The notes: a model not told the origin generated them from the letters alone. DNA of 64,000 nucleotides from Herbaspirillum sp. AP02 (GCF_015767275.1 NZ_JADWMY010000005.1:62001-126000); one strand, 5' to 3'. Shown: positions 32,209-40,745, counted from the stretch's first letter. A program made the numbers and translations.

Positions 32209-32630
32209 CAGGACCGCCGCGAGCGCCCTTCCAGGCGCAGGACCAGACGCTGGAGCGCCGGCCGCAGGCGCAGGAAGCCGCGATAGGAGCGCTCCATCAG
32301 CCACAGCATCCCGGGCAGGCGCGCCAGGCGGGCCAGCCAGCGCCAGCCCGGCAAGCTCGCCCATAGCTGCACGAAGGCCGCTGCCCCACTGAAGAGCACA
32401 CCGTCGACGCGCTGTACATGGAAGCGCGCCAGGAGCTGCTCGCGCGTCAGGCCGGATGGCACGGCGGAGCCACGATCGGGCTGGCTGATGTCGCAGAAGC
32501 GCAGCGGCGCCTGCTCGCCAAGGCGCTGGTACAGACCGATCTCACGGCGGCAGAGCGGGCAGGCGCCGTCGTAGAGCACGGTCAGCGCATCCTTCTGATT
32601 CCCGCTGTTGCGTTCCTCGCCGTCAGCCAT
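32208..32630 (-). CDS. DCC-type thiol-disulfide oxidoreductase family protein (DUF393)
   Basis: 140 residues. VLYDGACPLCRREIG (CPLC at 24-27) is the DxxCxxC motif that defines the DCC family, followed by RFCDISQPD and GVLFSGAAAFVQLW. A redox role is presumed from the Cys pair; function is not established. It overlaps the FAD-binding protein upstream by eight bases and the photolyase downstream by one base, so the three are tightly coupled and probably act together. Confidence 0.88.
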   Translation of the reverse strand: MADGEERNSGNQKDALTVLYDGACPLCRREIGLYQRLGEQAPLRFCDISQPDRGSAVPSGLTREQLLARFHVQRVDGVLFSGAAAFVQLWASLPGWRWLARLARLPGMLWLMERSYRGFLRLRPALQRLVLRLEGRSRRS

Positions 32631-33912
32631 CGCAGTGGCCCTCCCGCGCCAGCAGCTCGGCCGCGTCGCGCAGGCCGTGGGTGCTGCGTCGCCACCACTG
32701 GGTGAACAGATCGCTGGGCTTGTCCACCGCCGGAAACAGTCCCGGCGGCGCGCTGCATTGCGCCCACAGCGGCAGCCACGGTGCCAGGTGCGGATCAGAC
32801 TGGCAGCGCACGCTGCGTGCCGCCTTCAAGGCGCGTCCGACGCTGGCGGCGTCGCCGTGCCAGCACGTGGGCGCAAGTTCACGCATGCGCGTGCCGACGA
32901 AATCCCAGCGGCGCCGGTTCCACGGCCACAGCAGATGGAAGTCGGAGAGGTACAGCCCCACCACCAGCGTATCGGGTGCGAGATCGGCCGGCAGGTCGCC
33001 CAGGCTCCAGGGATGAACCAGCCAGACGTCGCGCCCGGCCACGGCCTGCGGGTCGGGGGCGACGCTATCCAGGCTGGCCGGGGGTGCCGCCAGCAGGGGT
33101 GGCTCGGCAATGCGCGGGCAAGCGCGGGCAGTGGCCGCGGGTTCAGGCGCCACCGGATCGGGCTGCAGGGCGATCTGGCCCAGCGCTTCATAGCTGGTGT
33201 CGAGCACCGTCCCCGGGCTATGCCAGGGGGCAGGCGCGTACTTGGCCACATTCTCGGCATTGAAGAGATAGGGCTTGTGGCTGCCGGTTCCGGCCACCCA
33301 CTGCCAGCTCAGGTGATTGCTGGCCAGGTCGCCATCCAGCAGGTGACCGACCATCCAGTCGGCACCGGCGCGCCAGTGCAGCTTGCGCAGATGCACGATA
33401 TAACTGGCCAGCCACATGCGGGCGTGGTTGTGCAGGGCCCCGGTGGCATACAGGGTGCGCACGGCCTGGTCGATCACCGGCAGCCCGGTGGCGCCCTCGC
33501 GGATATCGGCCGGCAACTCACGCGCATAGGCCGACTCCGGCAGCGGACCGGGATGCAGCGAATCGAAGATGCGGGCGCCACGGCGCGCCCAGACATAGCG
33601 GTAGAACGCGCGCCAGCCCAGTTCATAGACGAACTTGTGCTGCACCTCCAGCGCATGGCGCGCGCAGACGCCAGCCAGCACCTCGCGCAACGTGACCATG
33701 CCATGGGTGAGGTAAGGCGACAGCCCCGTCACGGCACCCTCCAGGCTGTTGCGGGTGCGGGCATAGGCCCCCGGGCGCACGGCGGCGATGCACTGGCGGG
33801 CGGCGGCCAGGGTGGGCAGCGCAGGGGTCGCCAGGACTTGCGGCGCGGCTTGCGCCGCTTCTTCCGGTGACACGGCATCCAGCACCAGGTCGAATTGGTG
33901 TTTGCGGTACAT
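32623..33912 (-). CDS. FAD-binding cryptochrome-like protein with unusual domain order
   Basis: 429 residues. The photolyase-type FAD-binding helical domain comes first (residues about 40-230: TRNSLEGAVTGLSPYLTHG, YELGWRAFYRYVW, PVIDQAVRTLYATGALHNHA, GDLASNHLSWQWVAG), with no N-terminal antenna domain. The C-terminal 170 residues look like an alpha/beta domain (VWLVHPWSLGDLPAD, VVGLYLSDFHLLWPWNRRRW) resembling a photolyase N-terminal domain, as if permuted. It is the second gene of the minus-strand module, after the broken DUF2256 gene. Role in light sensing or repair is inferred. Confidence 0.8.
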   Translation of the reverse strand: MYRKHQFDLVLDAVSPEEAAQAAPQVLATPALPTLAAARQCIAAVRPGAYARTRNSLEGAVTGLSPYLTHGMVTLREVLAGVCARHALEVQHKFVYELGWRAFYRYVWARRGARIFDSLHPGPLPESAYARELPADIREGATGLPVIDQAVRTLYATGALHNHARMWLASYIVHLRKLHWRAGADWMVGHLLDGDLASNHLSWQWVAGTGSHKPYLFNAENVAKYAPAPWHSPGTVLDTSYEALGQIALQPDPVAPEPAATARACPRIAEPPLLAAPPASLDSVAPDPQAVAGRDVWLVHPWSLGDLPADLAPDTLVVGLYLSDFHLLWPWNRRRWDFVGTRMRELAPTCWHGDAASVGRALKAARSVRCQSDPHLAPWLPLWAQCSAPPGLFPAVDKPSDLFTQWWRRSTHGLRDAAELLAREGHCDG

Positions 33913-33923
33913 GACTCGACTCC

Positions 33924-34368
33924 TCAGGAAGCAGCGTGGGCAGGCTTGCGGCGACAGGCGTCGGAACAGTATTTGACGTCATCCCAGTTCCTGGCCCACT
34001 TGCGCCGCCAGGTCATGGGCAAGCCGCAGACGGCGCAGGGCTTGCTAGGGCCTGTTCACACTAAATCTGTGAGTGCGAGAGGTCGTCAAGCGTTGCCTGC
34101 CTAGGCGCAGCGACGCGCCGTAGTGGTGCTACGGCAAGGAGCTGCAACAACGGCAGGCGACGCTTGACGGCCTCTCCCGGAGGGTTGCGCCCAGAAGGCG
34201 CGCTGGCGGCGTTGCCCGGCAAGGCTGGTGGCACCACCACCAGCCTTGCCGTGCGCCTTGCCACCACGCCTTCTGGGCGCAACGCATCTCACAGATTTAG
34301 TGTGAACAGGCCCTAGGCAAATGCGCCTTGTTGCCGCGATGAGCGATGGCCTGGCGGGTGGATTTCAT
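33924..34368 (-). pseudogene. DUF2256 gene split by a MITE
   Basis: The 3' part (33924-34046) encodes [20 protein letters not shown] and KYCSDACRR, the four-Cys zinc-ribbon signature of DUF2256. The 5' part (34316-34368) encodes MKSTRQAIAHRGNKAHLP, the usual N-terminus. Between them lies the MITE. Removing 268 bp (34048-34315) joins the halves in frame as a complete 58-residue protein with ATG at 34368. As it stands, reading from that ATG meets a TAA inside the inverted repeat after 23 codons. DUF2256 proteins commonly neighbour cryptochrome genes; function unknown. Confidence 0.85.
34046..34315. mobile_element. MITE: 266-bp non-autonomous element with TA target duplication
   Basis: The outer 29-bp segments 34045-34073 and 34288-34316 are perfect inverted copies (CTAGGGCCTGTTCACAC... 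and its complement). A TA flanks the element on each side (34046-34047 and 34314-34315), as with Tc1/mariner/IS630-type transposition. Inside are two long hairpins: 34077-34101 with 34152-34176 (23 of 25 bases pair) and 34184-34200 with 34267-34283 (17 of 17), the latter holding a further 14-bp stem (34218-34231 with 34237-34250). No transposase is encoded. It interrupts the DUF2256 gene. Confidence 0.85.
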
Positions 34369-34391
34369 GACTCAGGATTGTACGCAATAAA

Positions 34392-34453
34392 TGGTTCAAC
34401 CTTGATTCAAAGCCGCGATTTATCGCCTATACTCTGCGTCATTCCTGATTCAA
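34392..34453. promoter_or_regulatory. Repeated TGRTTCAA motifs in the merR/DUF2256 divergent region
   Basis: TGGTTCAA (34392-34399), TGATTCAA (34403-34410) and TGATTCAA (34446-34453) lie in the 96-bp gap between the divergent MerR and DUF2256 starts. TATACT at 34428-34433 is a likely -10 box for the MerR gene, and TACAAT on the minus strand (34383-34378) for the other side. The repeats are candidate operator sites for the MerR-type protein. Confidence 0.45.
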
Positions 34454-34464
34454 CGAGAGAGATC

Positions 34465-35484
34465 ATGAGCACAGACCAGCCGCAGCAGTCCGCCCCTCCC
34501 GCAGACCAACCCGCGACCGAGTCATTGCGCCGCACCGGGGCCGTGGCCCGCATGTTGCGCATGCCGGTGGCGACCCTGCGCGTGTGGGAGCGTCGTTATG
34601 CGCTGACCCAGGGCAAGCTCTCGCCCAGCGGGCAGCGCCTCTATTCGGAGGCCGATGTGCGGCGCCTGGCCTTGATCCGACAGTTGACCGAGCTCGGTCA
34701 TGCCATCGGGAGCCTGGCCGGGCTGGACATGGAGCAGTTGCAACAGGTCGCGGCCACCCATGCCGAACTGCACGCCGTACGCCCCACCCCACCGCAGACG
34801 GTGCAGGGCCAGTGGCGGGTGGCGGTGATCGGCGCCACCCTGGCGCAGCGGCTGGACAAGCCAGGCCTGCTCCAGCGCCTGGGCCGTCCGCTGCAGTTGC
34901 TGGGACCCTTCGAGAGTGTCCAGCAGGCCGCCCTGAGCCTGAAACGGGAAGAGGTCGACGCCCTGCTGCTGCACGAGCCGCAGTTGCATGCCGGGTGGCT
35001 GGGGGCGCTGGAGAGTTCGGCACCGGCCTTGAGTGGCTTGCCGATGGCGGTGCTGTATGGCTTTGCCAGCGAAGCAGTATGCGAGACGCTGGCGGCGGTA
35101 GGCATCAGCCTGCTGAGGGCGCCGCAACCCGATGTGGTGATCCTGCAATGGCTGCGCGCACTGATGGCGCTGACGGTGCCGGCACGCAGCGAACCGGCCT
35201 GGTCGCAGCAGGCGCCGGTGGCACGCCGCTGGAGCGACAATGAGTTGATCGCCTTCGCCAACCGGTCCACCACGGTGGCCTGCGAGTGCCCGCGCCATGT
35301 GGCGGAGTTACTGATGCAGCTATCGCAGTTCGAGCGTTACAGCGCGCAGTGCGCCAATCGCAACGAGGCCGATGCGCAGTTGCACCAGTACCTGCAGCAA
35401 TTGACCACGGAATCGCGCCAGCGCTTCGAAATGGCGCTGAGCCGGATTGCGATGCATGAGGGCCTGGTTCCGGAGCAATCCTGA
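34465..35484 (+). CDS. MerR family regulator with a degenerate cobalamin-binding-like domain
   Basis: 339 residues. The N-terminal MerR helix-turn-helix is GAVARMLRMPVATLRVWERR with SGQRLYSEADVRRL after it. The middle and C-terminal parts suggest a Rossmann-like B12-type fold (WRVAVIGATLAQRL, VDALLLHEPQLHAGW, LPMAVLYGF) but lack the DxHxxG cobalt-ligand motif. This resembles the LitR/CarH group of light-linked regulators that lost cobalamin binding. It is divergent from the cryptochrome module and probably controls it. ATG 34465 follows GAGAGA. Confidence 0.82.
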   Translation: MSTDQPQQSAPPADQPATESLRRTGAVARMLRMPVATLRVWERRYALTQGKLSPSGQRLYSEADVRRLALIRQLTELGHAIGSLAGLDMEQLQQVAATHAELHAVRPTPPQTVQGQWRVAVIGATLAQRLDKPGLLQRLGRPLQLLGPFESVQQAALSLKREEVDALLLHEPQLHAGWLGALESSAPALSGLPMAVLYGFASEAVCETLAAVGISLLRAPQPDVVILQWLRALMALTVPARSEPAWSQQAPVARRWSDNELIAFANRSTTVACECPRHVAELLMQLSQFERYSAQCANRNEADAQLHQYLQQLTTESRQRFEMALSRIAMHEGLVPEQS

Positions 35485-35535
35485 GCGCAGGCGACCACGC
35501 AGACAACAGCGCAGGCAAACCGAACCCACCAACAA

Positions 35536-35568
35536 GAACGCCCGGCATAGGGCCGGGCGTTCCTGTTT
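35536..35568 (+). terminator. Rho-independent terminator after the MerR gene
   Basis: GAACGCCCGGC (35536-35546) and GCCGGGCGTTC (35552-35562) form a perfect 11-bp stem followed by CTGTTT. It lies between convergent merR and purH genes. Confidence 0.75.
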
Positions 35569-35583
35569 AAAGCATGCAGATGA

Positions 35584-37155
35584 TCAGTGACGGAAGTGAC
35601 GGGTTCCGGTCAGCAGCATCACCACGTCGCGCTCGTTGGCGGCGTCGATCACTTCCTGGTCGCGCATGGAGCCACCCGGATGGATGACGCAGGTGGCACC
35701 GGCATCGACCACCACGTCCAGGCCGTCACGGAACGGGAAGAAGGCGTCGGAGGCCACGGCAGAACCCGCCAGGGTCAGGCCGGCATTCTGCGCCTTGATC
35801 GAGGCGATGCGGGCGGAGTCGATGCGGCTCATCTGGCCGGCGCCGACACCGAGGGTCATGCCATTGCCGCAGAACACGATGGCATTGGACTTGACGAACT
35901 TGGCCACGCGCCAGGCGAACATCAGGTCCTGCAACTGCTGCTGGGTCGGCTGCTTCTTGCTGACCACCTTCACATCGGCCAGCAGCACGTTCTTGGCGTC
36001 CGGCGACTGCACCAGCAGGCCACCACCGACGCGCTTGAAGTCGTAGCCGTTCAAGTCATTGCCCAGCGGGATTTCCAGCAGGCGCACGTTCTGCTTGGCA
36101 GCGAAGATCTGCTTGGCCTGGGCGCTGAAGGACGGGGCGATCAACACTTCCAGGAACTGCTTGGCCACCGCTTCGGCGGCAGCCGCATCCACTTCGCGGT
36201 TGAAGGCGATGATGCCGCCGAAGGCCGAGGTCGGGTCGGTCTGCAGGGCCTTGCTGTAGGCTTCCAGCGGGTTGGCGCCGATAGCCACGCCGCAGGGATT
36301 GGCGTGCTTGATGATGACGCAGGCGGCTTCCGTGGCCGGGTCGAAGCTCTTGACGCATTCCCACGCCGCATCGGCATCGGCGATGTTGTTGAAGGACAGT
36401 TCCTTGCCCTGCAGCTGGGTGTAGTTGGCCAGGGCACCCTCGACCTTCTTGATGTCGCGGTAGAAGGCGGCGCTCTGGTGCGGGTTTTCACCATAGCGCA
36501 TGTCCTGGACCTTCTCAAAGTGAAGGTTCAGGGTAGCCGGGTAGGCGCTGCGGGTGGTGTGCTGCTGGTCTTCGCCCAGGGAGGTGAAGTAATTGGTAAT
36601 GGCGCCGTCGTATTGCGCAGTGTGGGCAAAGACCTTCTTGGCCAGCGCGAAGCGCTTTTCATAGGGCAGGTCGCCGCCCGACTTCAGCTCGGCCAGCACG
36701 CCTTCGTAGTCGGTCGGGTCGCAGATGACGATCACGTCCTTATGGTTCTTGGCCGAGGAACGCAGCATGGCCGGGCCGCCGATGTCGATGTTCTCGATGG
36801 CGTCTTCCAGGGAGCACTCTTGCTTGGCAACGGTCTGCTGGAACGGGTACAGGTTCACCACCACCATGTCGATGGTGGGGATGCCGTGCTGATCCAGGGC
36901 CGCCACGTGCTCGGGGAAATCACGACGCGCCAGGATGCCGCCATGCACCTTGGGATGCAGCGTCTTGACGCGGCCATCCAGCATTTCCGGGAAACCGGTG
37001 TAGTCGGCCACTTCGGTGACCGGCACGCCATTGTCGGCCAGCAGCTTGGCGGTGCCGCCGGTGGACAGGATGTTGACGCCCATGGCGGACAGCGCGCGCG
37101 CGAATTCGAGCACGCCTGCCTTGTCGGATACGGAAATGAGTGCTTGTTTGATCAT
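35584..37155 (-). CDS. purH: Bifunctional AICAR transformylase/IMP cyclohydrolase
   Basis: 523 residues, last two steps of IMP synthesis. The N-terminal MGS-like cyclohydrolase domain shows [29 protein letters not shown] and [17 protein letters not shown]. The AICAR transformylase domain follows with [13 protein letters not shown] sequence ([15 protein letters not shown]), [20 protein letters not shown] and the C-terminal [23 protein letters not shown]. It follows fis by 103 bp on the same strand, as in the common dusB-fis-purH order of betaproteobacteria. Confidence 0.97.
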   Translation of the reverse strand: MIKQALISVSDKAGVLEFARALSAMGVNILSTGGTAKLLADNGVPVTEVADYTGFPEMLDGRVKTLHPKVHGGILARRDFPEHVAALDQHGIPTIDMVVVNLYPFQQTVAKQECSLEDAIENIDIGGPAMLRSSAKNHKDVIVICDPTDYEGVLAELKSGGDLPYEKRFALAKKVFAHTAQYDGAITNYFTSLGEDQQHTTRSAYPATLNLHFEKVQDMRYGENPHQSAAFYRDIKKVEGALANYTQLQGKELSFNNIADADAAWECVKSFDPATEAACVIIKHANPCGVAIGANPLEAYSKALQTDPTSAFGGIIAFNREVDAAAAEAVAKQFLEVLIAPSFSAQAKQIFAAKQNVRLLEIPLGNDLNGYDFKRVGGGLLVQSPDAKNVLLADVKVVSKKQPTQQQLQDLMFAWRVAKFVKSNAIVFCGNGMTLGVGAGQMSRIDSARIASIKAQNAGLTLAGSAVASDAFFPFRDGLDVVVDAGATCVIHPGGSMRDQEVIDAANERDVVMLLTGTRHFRH

Positions 37156-37258
37156 GGTAGGCAAGACTGGTAAGGGAAAGGAAACCTGAAAACCGTGGAA
37201 GGAAGCTGCACCCCTGCATGAACCGGCCCCCTGCACTGCGGCGCCGGCCTCGTGCAGG

Positions 37259-37492
37259 CTACAGCAGGCCGTGCTGCTGCAGCTTCTTGCGCAGCGTATT
37301 GCGGTTGATGCCGAGGATTTCGGCGGCCTGGGACTGATTGCCCTCGGCGCGCGCCATCACGGTCTCGAAGACCGGTTTTTCGACCGTGGCCAGCACCATG
37401 TCGTAGACATTGGTGGGAAGTTGCTCACCGAGATCCCGGAAATACTTTTCCAGGCTCTTCTTGACGACATCCTCGATACTTTCTTTGCTCAT
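37259..37492 (-). CDS. fis: Nucleoid-associated/transcription factor Fis
   Basis: 77 residues, a usual short betaproteobacterial Fis. The helical dimerisation region ([18 protein letters not shown]) precedes the C-terminal helix-turn-helix [20 protein letters not shown]. It bends DNA and affects rRNA genes and supercoiling. It follows dusB by 183 bp (37493-37675), a stretch where I see no further gene or clear signal. dusB-fis linkage is conserved. Confidence 0.95.
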   Translation of the reverse strand: MSKESIEDVVKKSLEKYFRDLGEQLPTNVYDMVLATVEKPVFETVMARAEGNQSQAAEILGINRNTLRKKLQQHGLL

Positions 37493-37675
37493 GGCGTTGC
37501 TGCTTCTGTTTTTTTCCGGTGAGGCCACTGCCGGCGACGCTCGCTGTTGTGAACTGCGCGCCTGCCTGCGTGACCTGCCGTGTTGTTGATCAATTGCGCG
37601 CAAGGCGCATCCGATACCCGGTACCCCAAGCCCGATCTCCGTCCCTGCCGGGCGGTCGGGCCATTGCTCGTTCGC

Positions 37676-38695
37676 TCAGGCGGCCAGGGCCACCTCATCC
37701 ACCAGACCGTATTGCAGACGTTCGCCGTGCGCTGCCTGGTCGGCGAAGAACTGCCGCACCGCCTGCAACTGCTGGTTGCAGTCTTCGATGCGATTCATGC
37801 CGCGACGGAACTGCTCGCCGCCGGCCAGTTCGCGCACATACCAGCCGATATGCTTGCGCGCCGTGCGCACGCCCAGGTAGTCGCCATAGAACGCGTAATG
37901 GGCCTGCAGGTGTTCATCCATCAGCTGCACGACCTCGCTCACCAGCGGCGCCGGCAGGTGTTCGCCGGTCTGCAGGAAGTGGTCGATCTCGCGGAAGATC
38001 CAGGGCCGCCCCTGTGCGGCGCGGCCGACCATGACGGCATCAGCCCCGGTGATGCGCAGGACCTCGCGCGCCTTCTCGGGCGTGGTGATGTCGCCATTGG
38101 CCACCACCGGAATGCTGACGGCAGCCTTCACGGCGGCGATGGTCTCGTACTCGGCATGGCCGCTGTAGCCGTCGGCGCGGGTGCGACCGTGCAGCGTCAG
38201 CATGGCGATGCCGGCCGCCTGGGCGCGGGCGGCGATCTTCAGCGCGTTCTTGTTGGCGCGGTCCCAGCCGGTGCGGAATTTCAGCGTCACCGGCACGTCC
38301 ACCGCCGACACCACCGCATCCAGGATGCGCGCCACCAGTTCCTCGTCCTGCAGCAGGGCTGAACCGCACCAGCTGTTGCAGACCTTCTTGACCGGGCAGC
38401 CCATGTTGATGTCGATGACCTGGGCGCCGCGCTCGACGTTGTACTTCGCGCAATCGGCCAGCATGGCGGGATCGGCCCCGGCGATCTGCACCGCCTTGGG
38501 TTCCATCTCGCCATCGTGGTTGATGCGGCGCGAGGTCTTCTCGCTATGCCACAGCCGCGGATCGGAGGCCGCCATCTCGGACACGGCATACCCTGCCCCC
38601 AGTTGCTTGCACAACTGGCGGAATGGACGGTCGGTCACGCCCGCCATGGGAGCGACGAACACGTTGTTTCGCAGGGAGTAAGGCCCAATGTTCAC
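37676..38695 (-). CDS. dusB: tRNA-dihydrouridine synthase B
   Basis: 339 residues, FMN-dependent TIM barrel reducing uridines in the tRNA D-loop. Seen are VFVAPMAGVTDRPFRQLC at the FMN site, the catalytic Cys region INMGCPVKKV, LTLHGRTRADGYSG, PVVANGDI and MVGRAAQGRPWIF. It starts with GTG at 38695 (GTG AAC ATT GGG). A TTGGGC-N17-TAAAAT promoter lies just upstream. First gene of the dusB-fis-purH set. Confidence 0.95.
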   Translation of the reverse strand: MNIGPYSLRNNVFVAPMAGVTDRPFRQLCKQLGAGYAVSEMAASDPRLWHSEKTSRRINHDGEMEPKAVQIAGADPAMLADCAKYNVERGAQVIDINMGCPVKKVCNSWCGSALLQDEELVARILDAVVSAVDVPVTLKFRTGWDRANKNALKIAARAQAAGIAMLTLHGRTRADGYSGHAEYETIAAVKAAVSIPVVANGDITTPEKAREVLRITGADAVMVGRAAQGRPWIFREIDHFLQTGEHLPAPLVSEVVQLMDEHLQAHYAFYGDYLGVRTARKHIGWYVRELAGGEQFRRGMNRIEDCNQQLQAVRQFFADQAAHGERLQYGLVDEVALAA

Positions 38696-38730
38696 GACGT
38701 GGATCAGGGGGAGGTACGGGGAAGGGCGCT

Positions 38731-38759
38731 ATTTTAGCGCGATTGACGGCCTCGCCCAA
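38731..38759 (-). promoter_or_regulatory. Probable dusB-fis promoter
   Basis: On the minus strand TTGGGC (38759-38754), a 17-bp spacer and TAAAAT (38736-38731). It would start transcription about 30 bases before the dusB GTG. Confidence 0.5.
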
Positions 38760-38856
38760 CAAGAATCGGGCGCGGTTACATCTTTGGGGCTGATTATTTA
38801 TTGGGCAAAATCAATTGTTGGCAGTATGCCAATCCTGATTGCCATCCTGCAAGAAT

Positions 38857-38874
38857 CCGGGCCGCGGGGCCCGG
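38857..38874 (-). terminator. GC-rich hairpin after the histidine phosphatase gene
   Basis: CCGGGCC (38857-38863) and GGCCCGG (38868-38874) form a 7-bp stem nine bases after the stop at 38883, followed on the minus strand only by ATTCTTG, so a weak terminator at best. The adjoining AT-rich stretch 38790-38840 holds a small TTGGC/GCCAA repeat but nothing I can name. Confidence 0.4.
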
Positions 38875-38882
38875 GGTGGTCA

Positions 38883-39527
38883 TCAGCGGTCGACCTCGTC
38901 CAGTGTCTCGCGCTGGAGGTGACCGATCTCGCCCCAGGAACGGATATGGGCGCGTTGGCCATCCCAGTGCAGGCGGTTGACGCTGGCGTTGAAGATGTCG
39001 AAGTTGCGCGGCTGGGCGAAGGAGCTCTGGCTGGCCCAGTGATGGATGCACTCCAGCACGCCGCCATGGGTGACGATGGCCACCTTGCGGTACGGGCCCG
39101 AGGCCAGTACCCGCTGCACCGCCGCGACCGAGCGCTCGTAGAACTCGCGCATGGTCTCGGCGATACGCTCGCCGGCCGGGTAGCGGAAGTCCGGCTCGCG
39201 GGCTTTCCACTGCCGATAGGCCTCGGGATAGCGCGCCTCGATCTCCACATGGCGCAGACCTTCGAAGGCGCCATAGCAGCGCTCGCGCAAGCCGGTATCG
39301 ATGGCCACCTGCCGTCCGCTGGCCTGGGCCACCGCCTGCGCGGTGTCGCGGGCGCGCTGCAGGTCGCTGGCAAAGATGGCGTCGACGCCCTCCTCGGCCA
39401 GCAACTCGCCCAGTGCCAGGACCTGGCGCTGGCCGGCCTGGTTCAGGGGAATGTCGATATGCCCTTGCAGGCGTTTGTCCACGTTCCAGTCGGTTTCGCC
39501 GTGGCGGATCAGCAGGATGTCGGTCAT
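38883..39527 (-). CDS. Histidine phosphatase family protein (phosphoglycerate mutase-like)
   Basis: 214 residues. The catalytic RHGE is at 8-11 (LLIRHGETDWNVDKRLQGH), the second His is in VAIVTHGGVLECI, and LRERCYGAFEGL carries the acid region. This belongs to the cofactor-dependent mutase/acid phosphatase branch (GpmB/CobC-like). The substrate is not predictable; many such genes are broad phosphatases. It follows the PEBP gene by eight bases and is therefore cotranscribed with it. Confidence 0.9.
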   Translation of the reverse strand: MTDILLIRHGETDWNVDKRLQGHIDIPLNQAGQRQVLALGELLAEEGVDAIFASDLQRARDTAQAVAQASGRQVAIDTGLRERCYGAFEGLRHVEIEARYPEAYRQWKAREPDFRYPAGERIAETMREFYERSVAAVQRVLASGPYRKVAIVTHGGVLECIHHWASQSSFAQPRNFDIFNASVNRLHWDGQRAHIRSWGEIGHLQRETLDEVDR

Positions 39528-39535
39528 GCGAGGTT

Positions 39536-40183
39536 TCAGGTGCGCGGTATGGCGCTGGGGTTGAGGGTGTACAGGCCGGTGAGGGAGGCCTGCGCCAGGA
39601 CATGGTCACGCAGCGCGGTCACCACCACCGAGCCTTCCAGGTTGCCGGCCACCGGCAGCTGCTCCACATCCAGTGCATACAAGGTGAAGATGTAGCGGTG
39701 TACCAGCGCATCGTTCCACGGCGGGCAGGGGCCGTCGTAGCCGAAGTAGTCGCCGCGCATGTCGCCGTCGCCGGCGAACCAGCCGGTGTAGTCGTTGATG
39801 CCCTGGCGCGCACCGGGCATGACGTCGCCCAGCACCGCCGGACCCGGCTTGCCGCGTGCGGTCACGCCGCTGCTGAACTGGCCGGCCTTGATCTGGCTGA
39901 CACTGGCCGGAATGTCCACCAGGGTCCAGTGATAGAAATCCACTCGCGGCAGTTCCAGCGGCACGGTCTTGCCTTCCTGGTTGACCTCGTCGCCACGCGA
40001 AGGCACGTCCGGGTCATGCACCACCAGCGCCAGCGACCTGGTGCCGGCCGGCAGATCGCTCCAGGCGAAGTGCGGGTTCCGGTTGGCCGACAGCGCGACA
40101 TGGGTCTTGGGGTCCATCACCGCGAAGGCGAACTCGCCGGGGATGTTGCTACCGTCCTTGAAAGAATCGCTCCAGAATTTCAT
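39536..40183 (-). CDS. PEBP family protein (YbhB/YbcL-like)
   Basis: 215 residues, phosphatidylethanolamine-binding-protein fold, no signal peptide. Seen are DPKTHVALSANRNPHFAW, SLALVVHDPDVPSRG, FYHWTLVDIPA and YDGPCPPWNDALVHRYIFTLYAL, the family's ligand-pocket segments. The family binds anionic ligands; its role in bacteria is unclear. ATG 40183 has the near-perfect ribosome site AGGAGGTGAT directly before it, suggesting high translation. Confidence 0.9.
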   Translation of the reverse strand: MKFWSDSFKDGSNIPGEFAFAVMDPKTHVALSANRNPHFAWSDLPAGTRSLALVVHDPDVPSRGDEVNQEGKTVPLELPRVDFYHWTLVDIPASVSQIKAGQFSSGVTARGKPGPAVLGDVMPGARQGINDYTGWFAGDGDMRGDYFGYDGPCPPWNDALVHRYIFTLYALDVEQLPVAGNLEGSVVVTALRDHVLAQASLTGLYTLNPSAIPRT

Positions 40184-40268
40184 ATCACCTCCTAAAGTAA
40201 GGCCACATTCAACACGCTTTGCAAATTCATTTGGGGACGTCCGGCCCGGCTTCAAGCCGGACCGAGGT

Positions 40269-40733
40269 TCATGACACCAACGCCGGAGGCTTCACCTGCA
40301 GCCAGAAAGTGACCGGCCCGTCGTTGGTCAGCGACACTTTCATGTCGGCGCCAAAACGGCCGGTGCCGACCTTTTCCTGTCCATGCTGCACCCGCGCCTG
40401 CGCCACGAAGTGCTCAAACAGCTGCCGTCCCAGTTCGGGCGCGGCCGCTGGCGTGAAGGAGGGGCGTGTGCCAGAATGGGTATCGGCGGCCAACGTGAAC
40501 TGCGGGATCAACAACAGGCCGCCTTGCACGTCGACAACACTGCGATTCATCTTGCCTGCCTCGTCGCTGAAGACGCGATAGGCCAGCAGCTTCTTGAGCA
40601 AGGCATCGGCCTGCACCACGCCGTCATGGCGTTCGGCGCAGACCAATACCATCAGGCCGGGGCCGATGGCGCCCAGCGTCTGGCCGTCCACCACCACCGC
40701 GGCCTGGCTGACCCGCTGCAACAGGGCAATCAT
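40269..40733 (-). CDS. dtd: D-aminoacyl-tRNA deacylase
   Basis: 154 residues, complete. It hydrolyses D-amino acids and glycine wrongly attached to tRNA. The active-site segments are [24 protein letters not shown] and the Gly-cisPro motif NDGPVTFWL. It lies 12 bases after tyrS on the same strand; D-tyrosyl-tRNA is a classic substrate, so the pairing makes sense. Confidence 0.96.
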   Translation of the reverse strand: MIALLQRVSQAAVVVDGQTLGAIGPGLMVLVCAERHDGVVQADALLKKLLAYRVFSDEAGKMNRSVVDVQGGLLLIPQFTLAADTHSGTRPSFTPAAAPELGRQLFEHFVAQARVQHGQEKVGTGRFGADMKVSLTNDGPVTFWLQVKPPALVS

Positions 40734-40745
40734 GCGCGCACCAGC

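Noticed and set aside
33924..34046. Short functional DUF2256 protein from an internal ATG
   Set aside because: The only in-frame ATG lies after the first CxxC pair, so the zinc site would be incomplete; no start exists between the MITE stop and the first Cys.
34061..34282. Open reading frames inside the MITE
   Set aside because: They come from hairpin sequence, have biased composition, resemble no protein, and the element has the form of a non-coding MITE.
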